Positions 25,687-34,588 of a stretch of DNA of 64,000 nucleotides are shown here, in pieces. Position 1 is the first letter of the stretch; each line of letters begins with the position of its first letter. This DNA is from Selenobaculum gibii (GTDB lineage Bacteria; Bacillota; Negativicutes; ICN-92133): the NCBI RefSeq assembly GCF_030273445.1, contig NZ_CP120678.1, positions 352,401 to 416,400 on the forward strand, given 5' to 3'. The notes beneath the pieces are model-generated. The model ran no database searches, was not told where the DNA came from, and worked only from the letters and a program-made list of their open reading frames with translations. The position numbers were made by a program, and so were the translations under genes.

Positions 25687-26703
25687 ATGAAACAAAAAAT
25701 TTTAAACATCGTATCTGGTGCAAAATCAGGAGCATTAAATGTCGCTGTAACTATTGGTGATTTTCTAAAATGCGAAGGATTTGAAGTAAAGCTGATCTTG
25801 CGAAAGTATAATAAAGCAGGGATAGCTGAAGCTGATGTAATAAAAGATTGTTGTACTGTAGATTATATTTATTGCTTGGCAAAGCTTATTGATGCAGAAA
25901 AACCTGATATTATTATGGTGCATGGATATAGTACGCACTTATGGACAAAACTTGCATTATTAAAAGCAAATCACAGAGCGAGGCTAATTCATATTGAGCA
26001 TAATGTAGAACGTTATACAAAGTTTAGGGCGTATTTATTAAAAAAATTAGATTGTTGTACGGAAAAATATATTTGTGTCTCAGAAGGCGTTGCAAATTCG
26101 TTGCGAAAGTTTAATCTTCCAGATGAAAAGATACAAGTGATTTATAATGGAATTGATATAAACAAATTTGCGATAGAAAAGCAACCTCACTCTGAATTTA
26201 CAATTGGTATGGTCGCGCGTTTTACGAAGCAGAAAGATCAAATGACACTGATAAAAGCAGTAGAAATACTTACCAAAATAAAAAAAATCCCAGTAAAGTT
26301 AATTTTAATGGGAGAAGGAAAGTTAAAGGAACAATGCATGGAATATGTAAAAAAACATAATTTAGCAGAAACTATTTCCTTTGAAACAGGTTTTTTTACG
26401 GATTTAATTCCAAGGATTGATTTATTTGTTTTATCGACACATTATGAAGGCTTGCCGCTGGTTTTGTGCGAAGCTATGGCTGCAAAATTGCCAGTGATAG
26501 CAACCAATGTGGCTGGTGTAAATGAAATTGTAATTTCGAAAGAAACAGGTATGTTAGTAAAGGAAAATAACAGCGTAGATTTAGCTGAAAAAATAGAAGA
26601 AGCAAGGCAGGGAAAAAACTTATACATAGAAAAAGCTTATCAAAAAGTAAATGAGCAATTTTCTTTTAAAAATATGTGCGAAGAATATAAAAAAATTATT
26701 TAA
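25687..26703 (+). CDS. Glycosyltransferase family 4
   Basis: A 338-residue GT4 enzyme. The N-terminal motif ends in SGAKSGALNVAVTIGDFL rather than the common GG form. HIEHNVERYTKFRAYLL near 98 and VIYNGIDINKF near 146 follow. STHYEGLPLVLCEAMAAKLP near 252-271 carries the donor-binding E-x7-E. It lies 15 nt after the preceding GT4 gene and 23 nt before the ligase gene. Its product is probably an outer-core or side-chain sugar linkage. Confidence 0.86.
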   Translation: MKQKILNIVSGAKSGALNVAVTIGDFLKCEGFEVKLILRKYNKAGIAEADVIKDCCTVDYIYCLAKLIDAEKPDIIMVHGYSTHLWTKLALLKANHRARLIHIEHNVERYTKFRAYLLKKLDCCTEKYICVSEGVANSLRKFNLPDEKIQVIYNGIDINKFAIEKQPHSEFTIGMVARFTKQKDQMTLIKAVEILTKIKKIPVKLILMGEGKLKEQCMEYVKKHNLAETISFETGFFTDLIPRIDLFVLSTHYEGLPLVLCEAMAAKLPVIATNVAGVNEIVISKETGMLVKENNSVDLAEKIEEARQGKNLYIEKAYQKVNEQFSFKNMCEEYKKII

Positions 26704-26726
26704 ATTAGTAAAAAGGGGTTATTTAT

Positions 26727-27938
26727 TTGAGTTCTAATATTGGAAAATTGGATAGATATATATATATTATTATATGCTTATTTGCTGTTACTTCATGTAT
26801 TAATAATGTCATTGCGAATAATATATTAGCAATTGGAGTTTTACTTGGAATAATAAGATGTTACAAAGAACGACTAAATATAAAAATTTACAAGGGATAT
26901 ATACAGGCAATACTAATTTTTTTTGGATTTATATTTATTTCTATTTTTGTTAGTCCGGATATATTAAAATCATCAAAAGAGTTTTGGCGATACTTTAATA
27001 GAATGTTTGCATTTTTATTAATTTTATTTTTTGCTCGAGAAAAGAAGCAAATATTAACTATTTTTTTTGCTTTTTTACTTTCTATGTTTATTAATAATTT
27101 GTATGCTGCTTATAAGGGAGCTTTTTTTATCTATAATGGTGTACAAAATATGCGTATAACTGGATTTGAAAATGGCATCATAATTTTTGCTGGACATTTA
27201 TTAATTATGTTACCAATTTTATTCATTTTAATATTTAACAAGCAAATAAAGAACAAAGGATATTTAAAATATATCCTTTTAGCATTTATTATTAGTTTTA
27301 TTGCATTATTAGAAAATGGAACGAGAATAGCATGGCTTGCGATGGGGATTATTTTACCATTAATCTTTATTTTAAAAGTGCAAAATCTTAAAAAAATTTT
27401 ATTTACGGGTTGTATTGGTTTGCTCTTTGTGGGAATATTCGTTTATATGAGTCCTTTTTTACAAACGAGATTATATAGTTTTATTGATTATAAAAACACA
27501 TCTAATCAGGGGCATTATATGATTGCTCGGGATTCGATAGAATTGATAAAAGATAATCCAATAATGGGAGTCGGATTAGGGCGTTATAAAGAAGTTTTTA
27601 ATGAGGAGTATCGATCAGAAGAGCACTTTAGATTAGAGGATGGATTTACACCTCATGCTCATAATAATACCTTAACACTTTGGGCAGAAACAGGAATTTT
27701 TGGTTGTATGACCTTTTGGTATATGTATTTGTCTTTTTTATATTATAGTTTTAGAAGATGGCTAAAAGAAAAAAATGATTCAGATCTAATGTTTTTTATG
27801 ATAACATTAGCTACAGTTTTACAAGGAATAACAGACTATAGCTTTGGCTTAAATCAAGTGGTGAAAATTTATTTCTGTATGTTAGCTATATATTTAAATT
27901 ATCAAATATATGAAAAGCAAGTGGAAACAATTAAATAA
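26727..27938 (+). CDS. O-antigen ligase/polymerase (WaaL/Wzy family)
   Basis: A 403-residue polytopic protein with about ten hydrophobic segments. A large loop near residues 245-325 carries GVGLGRYKEVF and TPHAHNNTLTLWAETGIFG; the histidine-asparagine pair is the O-antigen ligase (Wzy_C) signature. It starts with TTG at 26727 after AAAAGGGG. Such enzymes join O-antigen from undecaprenyl diphosphate to lipid A-core in the periplasm. Its place at the end of the core glycosyltransferase run favours ligase (WaaL) over polymerase, though the two cannot be told apart by sequence alone. Confidence 0.85.
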   Translation: MSSNIGKLDRYIYIIICLFAVTSCINNVIANNILAIGVLLGIIRCYKERLNIKIYKGYIQAILIFFGFIFISIFVSPDILKSSKEFWRYFNRMFAFLLILFFAREKKQILTIFFAFLLSMFINNLYAAYKGAFFIYNGVQNMRITGFENGIIIFAGHLLIMLPILFILIFNKQIKNKGYLKYILLAFIISFIALLENGTRIAWLAMGIILPLIFILKVQNLKKILFTGCIGLLFVGIFVYMSPFLQTRLYSFIDYKNTSNQGHYMIARDSIELIKDNPIMGVGLGRYKEVFNEEYRSEEHFRLEDGFTPHAHNNTLTLWAETGIFGCMTFWYMYLSFLYYSFRRWLKEKNDSDLMFFMITLATVLQGITDYSFGLNQVVKIYFCMLAIYLNYQIYEKQVETIK

Positions 27939-27970
27939 AATTTTTGAATCAAAATATGGAGATTATGCAA

Positions 27971-28540
27971 ATGGATTTTAAAGCAATAATAAGGGAACAT
28001 CAAGAGACTGTTGAACAATTGCTTCAGCAATCTATTCCTACAATAGAGAACATTGCAAAAAAATGTAGTGATGCATTGAAAGATGGTCATATGATATTTT
28101 TATGTGGTAATGGGGGAAGTGCAGCAGATTGCCAACATATTGCAGCTGAATTAGTCGGTAGATTTGTAAATGAGCGTTGCAGTTTGCCAGCGATTGCATT
28201 AACTACAGATACATCAAATTTAACAGCAATTGCCAATGATTATGGGTATGAATATGTATTTGCACGTCAAGTAGAATCTTTAGTGCGTGAAGGTGACGTT
28301 GTTATTGGAATTTCTACTTCTGGAAATAGCAAAAACATTGTACGAGCTTTTGAAGTTGCAAAAGAAAAGGGAGCAACCCTTATTGGTATGACTGGAAAAA
28401 AGGATGGAGAAATTGAAAGACTGGCGGATATTTGTTTAAAAGTTCCATCGATAGTTACTGCAAGAATTCAAGAATGTCATATTATGGTTGGTCATATGAT
28501 TTGTGCCTATATTGACGAGGTGATTGGGCTTGAACCGTAA
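27971..28540 (+). CDS. gmhA: Phosphoheptose isomerase
   Basis: Converts sedoheptulose-7-phosphate to D-glycero-D-manno-heptose-7-phosphate, the first step to ADP-heptose. Several in-frame starts are possible; the ATG at 27971 has GGAG 9 nt upstream and gives 189 residues, normal for GmhA. The SIS domain has FLCGNGGSAADCQHIAAEL near residues 43-61 and GISTSGNSKNIV near 112. Zinc-site histidines appear in CQHIAAE and in ECHIMVGH near the end. The end overlaps the next gene, the canonical heptose kinase. Confidence 0.93.
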   Translation: MDFKAIIREHQETVEQLLQQSIPTIENIAKKCSDALKDGHMIFLCGNGGSAADCQHIAAELVGRFVNERCSLPAIALTTDTSNLTAIANDYGYEYVFARQVESLVREGDVVIGISTSGNSKNIVRAFEVAKEKGATLIGMTGKKDGEIERLADICLKVPSIVTARIQECHIMVGHMICAYIDEVIGLEP

Positions 28541-29543
28541 AGAAATCTTAGCAACAAAGGAATTTGTTTTAGGTAAAGTTAATCAGTGTAGAATTCTTGT
28601 TGTAGGCGATGTGATGCTTGATAAATATTATTTTGGGGAAGTTAAGCGCATTTCTCCAGAGGCGCCAGTGCCGATTACTCGCGTAATTAGACAAAAGGAA
28701 GCATTAGGTGGTGCAGCAAATGTTGCACACAATTTATCTTTATTAGGTTGCCAGACTTTTTTAGCTGGAATTGTTGGTGATGATATACATTGCCTGAGTC
28801 TTGAGAATGAGTTGAAAAAAGAAAAAATTTATGCAGGTGGACTTATCAAAACAAAACGTCCGACCACAACAAAATTGCGTGTGATGGGCGGTCATCAACA
28901 AATGCTCAGATTGGACTTTGAAGAAAATCATGCTTTAGAAACTGAATATGAAATAAGTTTGATTCAATATATTTCTGATTTACTCAAGAAAGGAATAAAT
29001 TGTGTAATTATTTCGGATTATGCAAAGGGCGTTTGCACGTATAGTTTTTGTCAACAAATAATCCAATTATCTGCGATGCATCAAGTGCCTGTAATTATAG
29101 ATCCTAAAGGAGATAATTGGAGTAAATATAAAAATGCAGATTACTTAACGCCTAACTTAAAAGAACTTAATGAAGTTTTAGTGGAGTCAATTATAAATGA
29201 AGACGAGGCGGTTAAAACATCAGGGCAAATTGTAAAACGCAAATTTAAGATTAAGAATATTATTGTTACGCGTTCTGAACGTGGACTAAGTTTAATTGGA
29301 AATAGGCAAGTTGTCCATATTCCAACGGTTGCACAAGAAGTTTTTGATGTATCTGGTGCGGGGGATACGGTAATCGCAGTATTTGGGGCATCAATTAGTG
29401 CAGGACTTTCGCCTAAAGTGGCTGCATCTTTAGCGAATATAGCAGCTGGAATTGTTGTGGGTAAATTAGGAACGTATGCAGTTAGTCAAGAAGAGTTATT
29501 GCAGAAATTAGAGGAATTAACTAGAGTGGAAAAAGGGGAATAA
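28530..29543 (+). CDS. rfaE1: D-glycero-beta-D-manno-heptose-7-phosphate kinase
   Basis: Canonical HldE N-terminal kinase as a separate 337-residue protein. I chose TTG at 28530 because GAGGTGA lies 7 nt upstream; another TTG two codons earlier is too close to that site. GDVMLDKYYFGEVKRISPEAP, GGAANVAHN, PVIIDPKGDNWSKY and VSGAGDTVIAV are all present, as expected for the sugar and ATP sites. It overlaps gmhA and lies 2 nt from the GT8 gene. The linked adenylyltransferase half is not attached here but at 20328. Confidence 0.92.
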   Translation: MNRKEILATKEFVLGKVNQCRILVVGDVMLDKYYFGEVKRISPEAPVPITRVIRQKEALGGAANVAHNLSLLGCQTFLAGIVGDDIHCLSLENELKKEKIYAGGLIKTKRPTTTKLRVMGGHQQMLRLDFEENHALETEYEISLIQYISDLLKKGINCVIISDYAKGVCTYSFCQQIIQLSAMHQVPVIIDPKGDNWSKYKNADYLTPNLKELNEVLVESIINEDEAVKTSGQIVKRKFKIKNIIVTRSERGLSLIGNRQVVHIPTVAQEVFDVSGAGDTVIAVFGASISAGLSPKVAASLANIAAGIVVGKLGTYAVSQEELLQKLEELTRVEKGE

Positions 29544-29544
29544 A

Positions 29545-30549
29545 ATGGATTTTTCATTTTTGGATGATGCCATAAAAAAACGTGAATGTATTACTTATAC
29601 AGATACAGAGCCGAAAATAAATGATAATGTGTTTCATATTGCGTATGGAATTGATGCGAATTTTGTTCGCCCAATGGGAGTGGCAATGACATCCATCGTT
29701 GAAAATAATCAAGAATCTGAATTCGTTTTTCATGTATTAACTGATGGATTAGATGATGAAGGAAAAGCTTCATTGCGGGAATTTGCAAAGCAATATAAAC
29801 AGCATATTTTTTTATACTATATAAATAGTATTGTATTTGATCGTTTGCCATCGACTGCACATTTTACAAAAGCAACCTATAATCGCTTTTTGTTACCCAA
29901 AGCCTTAGCGAAAATTGCAAAACGAGTTATTTATTTAGATGCTGATATTTTATGTCTTGCCAATTTTACGGATCTGTTGAATTTAGATTTTAAAGATAAA
30001 GTTGTTAGTGTTGTTCATGATATAGATGCAGTTGCAAAACGGCAAATTCGCAGTTTAGGTTTAAAGGAAAATCAATATTTTAATGCCGGATTCCTTTATA
30101 TTGATATAGAAGCATGGAATCGTGAACACATATCGGAAAAAGCTTTAGAGGTATCTTTTGCACGGTTAGGGCAGCTTGACTGGCTTGATCAAGATGCTCT
30201 GAATATTGTCTTAGAGGGAAAAGTCCAATATATTGATCAAAAATACGATTATATTTTTGATTTGGGAGGAAATAAATCTATAGAAAATTTGCCTCAAAAT
30301 ACGGTTTTTGTACATTATGCAGGAAGGTTTAAGCCTTGGCACGAATGGTGTATGCATCCATTAAAGGATGATTTTATACATTATGCTGTATTATCTCCAT
30401 GGGCAGATGTTCCATTGGTACAACCGCAAAGCTATAAAGATATGAAGAAAATGGCGAAGTCATATTTTTACTACAACAAAGTTATCGATGGGTTGCTATG
30501 GTACGCAAAATATTCATTATATAAAATAAAAGCTAAAATAGGTATGTAA
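29545..30549 (+). CDS. Glycosyltransferase family 8 (LPS galactosyl/glucosyltransferase type)
   Basis: A 334-residue GT-A fold enzyme related to LPS core enzymes such as WaaI, WaaJ and WaaO. FHIAYGIDANFVRPMGVAMTS near residues 31-51 begins the catalytic domain. YLDADILCLANF near 131 contains the metal-binding DxD, and FNAGFLYIDIEAWN near 173 and VHYAGRFKPWHEW near 254 are typical. It begins 1 nt after the heptose kinase stop. Probably adds glucose or galactose to the outer core. Confidence 0.9.
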   Translation: MDFSFLDDAIKKRECITYTDTEPKINDNVFHIAYGIDANFVRPMGVAMTSIVENNQESEFVFHVLTDGLDDEGKASLREFAKQYKQHIFLYYINSIVFDRLPSTAHFTKATYNRFLLPKALAKIAKRVIYLDADILCLANFTDLLNLDFKDKVVSVVHDIDAVAKRQIRSLGLKENQYFNAGFLYIDIEAWNREHISEKALEVSFARLGQLDWLDQDALNIVLEGKVQYIDQKYDYIFDLGGNKSIENLPQNTVFVHYAGRFKPWHEWCMHPLKDDFIHYAVLSPWADVPLVQPQSYKDMKKMAKSYFYYNKVIDGLLWYAKYSLYKIKAKIGM

Positions 30550-30571
30550 TATGTACGATGGAGTGGATTTC

Positions 30572-31456
30572 ATGGAAGAAGAGATTACATTAGTCACGGC
30601 TTATTTTGATATTGGTCGCGGTGAATGGGGAAAGTTTAAACGTGGCGATAACAAATATATTTCGTACTTTAAACTTTGGGCAAGAATGAAGAATAAACTA
30701 ATTGTTTATACCAATGCTGAAGTTGCCAAAGAAGTATTGGCGATTCGAGAATCTTATGGCTTGAGAGATCAAACGCAAGTTATTGTTGTTGATGATGTTA
30801 GAAGTTGTGACATGGATATTTATCAAAAAATAGAAAAAACAATGCAGCATCCTGTATCGAGAAGATTTCATCGACATCCAAATTATCCAGAATCTTTTTC
30901 CCCTATTTTTAATTATGTAGTTTTGTTAAAACCTTATTTTGTCGCTGATGCGGTAAAGCGTAATTTAGTTACTGGGACCGCTGCTTGGATTGATTTTGGC
31001 TTTAACCATGGGGGGGAATTATTTTATAAGGCGGAAGAATTTGATTACATATGGAAGTATGATTTTACTGATAAAATACATATTTTTACTGCACGTGAAT
31101 TAGATGATGAACCTATATTTCAAGTTGTGAAATATATGGATGTTTACATACGAGGAAATTTAATTATTGCTCAGGATTATCATTGGGCGGAGTTATGGCA
31201 GCTATGGCGTAATGCAATGGTATCTTTAACAGATGTTGGTTTGTCAGACGACGATCAGACGATTAGCTTAATGGCATATCGGGCTAAGCCTGAATTATTT
31301 GAGGCGCATTATATGCAGACTTGGTGTTTACCATTAAAATTATATGGTGGGGAACATTTTACGATGCGTGAAGAAAAAAAACGTAGTAAAGTAAGTTTGT
31401 TTTTCCGTAACTTAGAAAAAAAAGTAAAACTAAAATTACGAGAACATGATTTATAA
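30572..31456 (+). CDS. HtrL/YibB family protein (putative glycosyltransferase)
   Basis: From the ATG at 30572 (GGAG 8 nt upstream) it has 294 residues. ITLVTAYFDIGRGEW at the start and YFKLWARMKNKLIVYT are hallmarks of the HtrL/YibB family, found in enteric LPS core loci and Campylobacter surface loci. The family is thought to be GT-A-like, but its reaction is not well defined. A TAAWIDFGFNHGG segment near 145 could be metal-binding. It ends the core-type operon; a structured leader follows. Confidence 0.75.
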   Translation: MEEEITLVTAYFDIGRGEWGKFKRGDNKYISYFKLWARMKNKLIVYTNAEVAKEVLAIRESYGLRDQTQVIVVDDVRSCDMDIYQKIEKTMQHPVSRRFHRHPNYPESFSPIFNYVVLLKPYFVADAVKRNLVTGTAAWIDFGFNHGGELFYKAEEFDYIWKYDFTDKIHIFTARELDDEPIFQVVKYMDVYIRGNLIIAQDYHWAELWQLWRNAMVSLTDVGLSDDDQTISLMAYRAKPELFEAHYMQTWCLPLKLYGGEHFTMREEKKRSKVSLFFRNLEKKVKLKLREHDL

Positions 31457-31469
31457 CTCGGAATAAGAT

Positions 31470-31580
31470 TTTTCCCACAGCTACAGGCGGCGGGAACTGT
31501 AACTAGGTGGATATTACCTCCTGCCTCGTTGAAACGTCGAGTGGTAGGTTTTCCAGAGGAAAACTTTGAACAATGACGTT
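31470..31580 (+). promoter_or_regulatory. Candidate structured leader upstream of the sulfatase-family gene
   Basis: The 141-nt gap has base composition unlike its AT-rich neighbours and folds well by eye: AGGT/ACCT, AGGC/GCCT, CTCG/CGAG and a perfect GTTTTCC/GGAAAAC hairpin with a 3-nt AGA loop near 31552-31568. It does not match a riboswitch known to me. Confidence 0.4.
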
Positions 31581-31597
31581 ATAAGTTTTTTGATGAA

Positions 31598-33583
31598 ATG
31601 AGTAGAGTTAAAATGAAGTGGACGAATTTTTTTAATCAATTACAACAAGATTTAAAAGTATTTTTTAGTATTTGGCTGTTGCTTTGTTTATTTCGTATCG
31701 GATTTATCTTATGTATGAATCGCTATATTAGTCCTAGTTCAGATTGGACGGATTTTGTTTTAAATTTTTACTATGGAATGAAAATGAGTTTAAAAAGTGC
31801 GGGGGTAGCTTTATTATTTACATTTTTATTTTCAACACTGCCACAACTTGTACTAAACAGAACAAATTTTCAATATATCCGCTATTTTATAGGAAATGTG
31901 TTTATCATACTTATCTGCATATTATTTATGGCAAGATTTGCTTTCTATGAAGAATTCCATGTTGGTTTTAATCAATTTGTTTTTAACGCAGTGAATGATG
32001 ATATGCAGGCATTGTTTATGACGATAATTGATCAGTATCAGTTGGTATGGCGCTTGGCAGGTGCTATATTATTCTCGGGGATTTTTATTTGGCTGTTCAA
32101 ACGTATTTTAGCTTTACCTGTTTATCAATGGACAGGTAGTAGCGTAAAATGGCGAGAATATGGAAAACGTATTGGAGTTGTTACCACATTTATATTATTT
32201 GCATTATTTATTCGCTTCGGGGGAAGCTTTAGTTACGCATCGTCGCTTCATTGGGAAAATTGTGCGAAAACAAAAGATGATTTTCTGAATGAAATGATTC
32301 TTGATGATATCCAAGCGATGTATCGTGGTTATAGTATCAATGAGCGAATTACCCATGGCATTATGACAGGCGTAGAAAAAGATAAGATAAAGGTATTTGC
32401 CGCACAAATGAATCAAGGGGATACCGCCGGGGAAAAACTAGAGGATTGTTTATTACATAAAGCAAATGGTGCTGTGATTGAAAGGCCAAATAAAATTTTT
32501 ATTATCGTCGGTGAAAGCTATGCGCAATGGCCTCTATTGGAAAAGTATAAAGAGTTAAATTTATACCCCAACTTACGCAAGTTAATGCTGCAAGAGAATG
32601 CAGATAGTGTCTCGACCTTCTTACCAAATGGGGCCTTCACACCTATGGCTGTAAATGCGCTTATTAGTGGATTGTCTGATGTAAACATTTATCCCAATCA
32701 GCAGGCTGAATCCTATAAATCTGTTTATGCATCAGGTTTAGCTCCACAAATGAAAAAACTAGGCTATAAAACAGAGTTTTGGTATGCTGGATTTAGTTCA
32801 TGGGAACGTATTAAGGATTTTGCACTAGCGCAGGGTTTTGATTCATTTTATAGCTGTTCTGACTACCCTTATGAAAAAGGCAATGTTTGGGGAGCTGATG
32901 ATCGGTTTATGTTTCAAGCGGTGACTAAAAAAATTCAAGCTGAAAATGAGCCTATGGTATCTGTGATTTTAACTGTTTCAAACCATGCTCCTTATAGTGT
33001 AGATTTAGTAAGTGAGGGATTTCCAAAAGAAGCGGTTCGTTCGTTGTTACCGGAAGAGTGCCGCCAAAATGAAGATTTATTGAATAGATTAGGACATCTT
33101 TGGTATACGGATAAAATGATTGGTGAATTTATTGAAAAAACTGAACGTCAATATCCTGACAGTCTATTTATTATTACTGGAGATCATGCAGACCGAACGA
33201 ATATTGAGGATAAGCCTAGTTTATATGAACGCTATACTATACCTTTTGTCATATATGGAAAAGGTGTACATAAAGGTTTATTAGGAGAAAATATTGCAGG
33301 AAGTCATGTGAATATTATTCCGACACTAATTGAATTAATTGCACCAAAAGATTTTGCTTACTACGCGGTTTCGGATAGTTTAACAGAAGATGCACCAGTA
33401 GGATTTAACCATAATCTTTGGATTACATCTAAAGCAATCGGGAAGATTGAGGATGATACTGTAGAAATATTACAAAATGCCAATGTTAATATAGAGAACG
33501 AACATGAAAAAGCAATGGATGAAATGCATCGAATGAGAACGATTTCCTGGTGGAGAACGATGAAGGGAAATGATTTAAATTAA
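31598..33583 (+). CDS. Sulfatase-family membrane transferase (LtaS/EptA-like)
   Basis: A 661-residue protein with four or five N-terminal membrane helices (to about residue 215) and a large extracytoplasmic alkaline-phosphatase-fold domain. IIVGESYAQWPLL near residue 300 holds the metal-binding glutamate, Thr348 in GAFTPMAVNAL is in the nucleophile position, and TGDHAD (Asp529, His530) is a second metal site. Relatives transfer phosphoethanolamine or phosphoglycerol to lipid A, glycans or lipoteichoic acid. In this LPS setting, decoration of core or O-antigen is likeliest. An in-frame ATG five codons later is an alternative start. Confidence 0.82.
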   Translation: MSRVKMKWTNFFNQLQQDLKVFFSIWLLLCLFRIGFILCMNRYISPSSDWTDFVLNFYYGMKMSLKSAGVALLFTFLFSTLPQLVLNRTNFQYIRYFIGNVFIILICILFMARFAFYEEFHVGFNQFVFNAVNDDMQALFMTIIDQYQLVWRLAGAILFSGIFIWLFKRILALPVYQWTGSSVKWREYGKRIGVVTTFILFALFIRFGGSFSYASSLHWENCAKTKDDFLNEMILDDIQAMYRGYSINERITHGIMTGVEKDKIKVFAAQMNQGDTAGEKLEDCLLHKANGAVIERPNKIFIIVGESYAQWPLLEKYKELNLYPNLRKLMLQENADSVSTFLPNGAFTPMAVNALISGLSDVNIYPNQQAESYKSVYASGLAPQMKKLGYKTEFWYAGFSSWERIKDFALAQGFDSFYSCSDYPYEKGNVWGADDRFMFQAVTKKIQAENEPMVSVILTVSNHAPYSVDLVSEGFPKEAVRSLLPEECRQNEDLLNRLGHLWYTDKMIGEFIEKTERQYPDSLFIITGDHADRTNIEDKPSLYERYTIPFVIYGKGVHKGLLGENIAGSHVNIIPTLIELIAPKDFAYYAVSDSLTEDAPVGFNHNLWITSKAIGKIEDDTVEILQNANVNIENEHEKAMDEMHRMRTISWWRTMKGNDLN

Positions 33584-33584
33584 T

Positions 33585-33619
33585 AAAAGAACGCAAACAA
33601 AAAATGTTTGCGTTCTTTT
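33585..33619. terminator. Bidirectional terminator between convergent genes
   Basis: AAAAGAACGCAAACA pairs perfectly with TGTTTGCGTTCTTTT (33585-33619). It serves the sulfatase gene on the plus strand and reaches the stop codon of the deacetylase gene on the minus strand. Confidence 0.92.
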
Positions 33620-34430
33620 ATTTCTGTCTTAAATTTTTTATCCAACGCTCTAGTTGGCGCATAACGATAAAAATTGTATGGATTTTACTTACTTTTAACT
33701 TAAATTCATTTAGTGATTGACGAGAGGAAATTTGAATTCGTGGTAATGCAAAAAGATTAATGTTCCAAAGTGGAACTTGATCAAAAATTGCAAATGCTGC
33801 TTTATAACCAACATTTTTGGCTATCAGCATAGTTTCTTTATTAAAATTTCCATAGGGATAGCAAAGAAAATCAATAGATGTGTTTAACTCTTTACTAAGA
33901 TAGTTTTTACTTTCTAGAAGCTCTGCTTGTAATTGACTTCCTTTACAGGTAGATAGAAAAGGATGGTTTACTGTATGCGAAGCAATTTCCATACCATTTT
34001 TTTGCCATGATTTTAATTCGTCTAGAGTCATGGTTAGCGTTGCAGCTTTATGAAAGTCTTCCCATTGGTTTTCTCGCCCAATCCAATTAGAAATAGGGAA
34101 AACGACAGCGCTCATTTTATATTTTTTTAGTAGGGGCAAAGCTGTTATATAATTATCCTTATAGCCATCATCAAAAGTTAATAAGACGGATTTTGTGGGG
34201 AGCTTTTTTTGTTTAGTATAATGCATATAAACATCGTTCATTGTGACAGTTTGGTAGCCGTTGTGATATAGATATTCAAGTTGTTCAATAAATTTTTCAA
34301 CAGGTAAAGAATTTCTATCCCCGGGAATGTCAGCAATACGATGGTACATTAATATAGGAATACGTGTAGAAAAACGTAAGTATAGCCATACTATGAAGCA
34401 AAAGATGAGAAATAATAAAAGATAGGACAA
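33618..34430 (-). CDS. Membrane-anchored polysaccharide deacetylase
   Basis: The only minus-strand gene in the window. The 270-residue protein starts with TTG, preceded by GAGGTGATTTT on the minus strand. One N-terminal membrane segment (residues 2-21) is followed by a NodB/CE4 domain: LMYHRI near 28, TFDDGYKDN near 88 (catalytic and metal aspartates), EIASHTVNHPFLS near 150 (metal histidines) and FLCYPYGNFN near 190. It could remove acetyl groups from a surface glycan or peptidoglycan. Its substrate is unknown. Confidence 0.9.
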   Translation of the reverse strand: MSYLLLFLIFCFIVWLYLRFSTRIPILMYHRIADIPGDRNSLPVEKFIEQLEYLYHNGYQTVTMNDVYMHYTKQKKLPTKSVLLTFDDGYKDNYITALPLLKKYKMSAVVFPISNWIGRENQWEDFHKAATLTMTLDELKSWQKNGMEIASHTVNHPFLSTCKGSQLQAELLESKNYLSKELNTSIDFLCYPYGNFNKETMLIAKNVGYKAAFAIFDQVPLWNINLFALPRIQISSRQSLNEFKLKVSKIHTIFIVMRQLERWIKNLRQK

Positions 34431-34469
34431 AAAATCACCTCAAACAAGTTATCGTAATTATTTAAATAT

Positions 34470-34497
34470 AGTATACCGTAAGGTAGCTGTTTAACAA
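34470..34497 (-). promoter_or_regulatory. Promoter of the polysaccharide deacetylase
   Basis: On the minus strand TTGTTA, 16 nt, TATACT, about 40 nt before the start codon. A separate TATAAT at 34531-34536 faces hldD on the plus strand but lacks a good -35. Confidence 0.55.
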
Positions 34498-34588
34498 AGA
34501 AATATTTAAAAAATATTGCTTTTATAGTAGTATAATAAGTAGATGAATAAAAATGTATATAAATTTCGTTGGAAAGGATAGATAATAG

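Noticed and set aside
34482-34494. GGTAGCTGTTTAA resembles part of the JUMPstart sequence of enterobacterial O-antigen operons.
   Set aside because: The ops part (GGCGGTAG) is missing and the site lies in a divergent promoter region, overlapping the minus-strand -35/-10 spacer of the deacetylase, so chance similarity is more likely.
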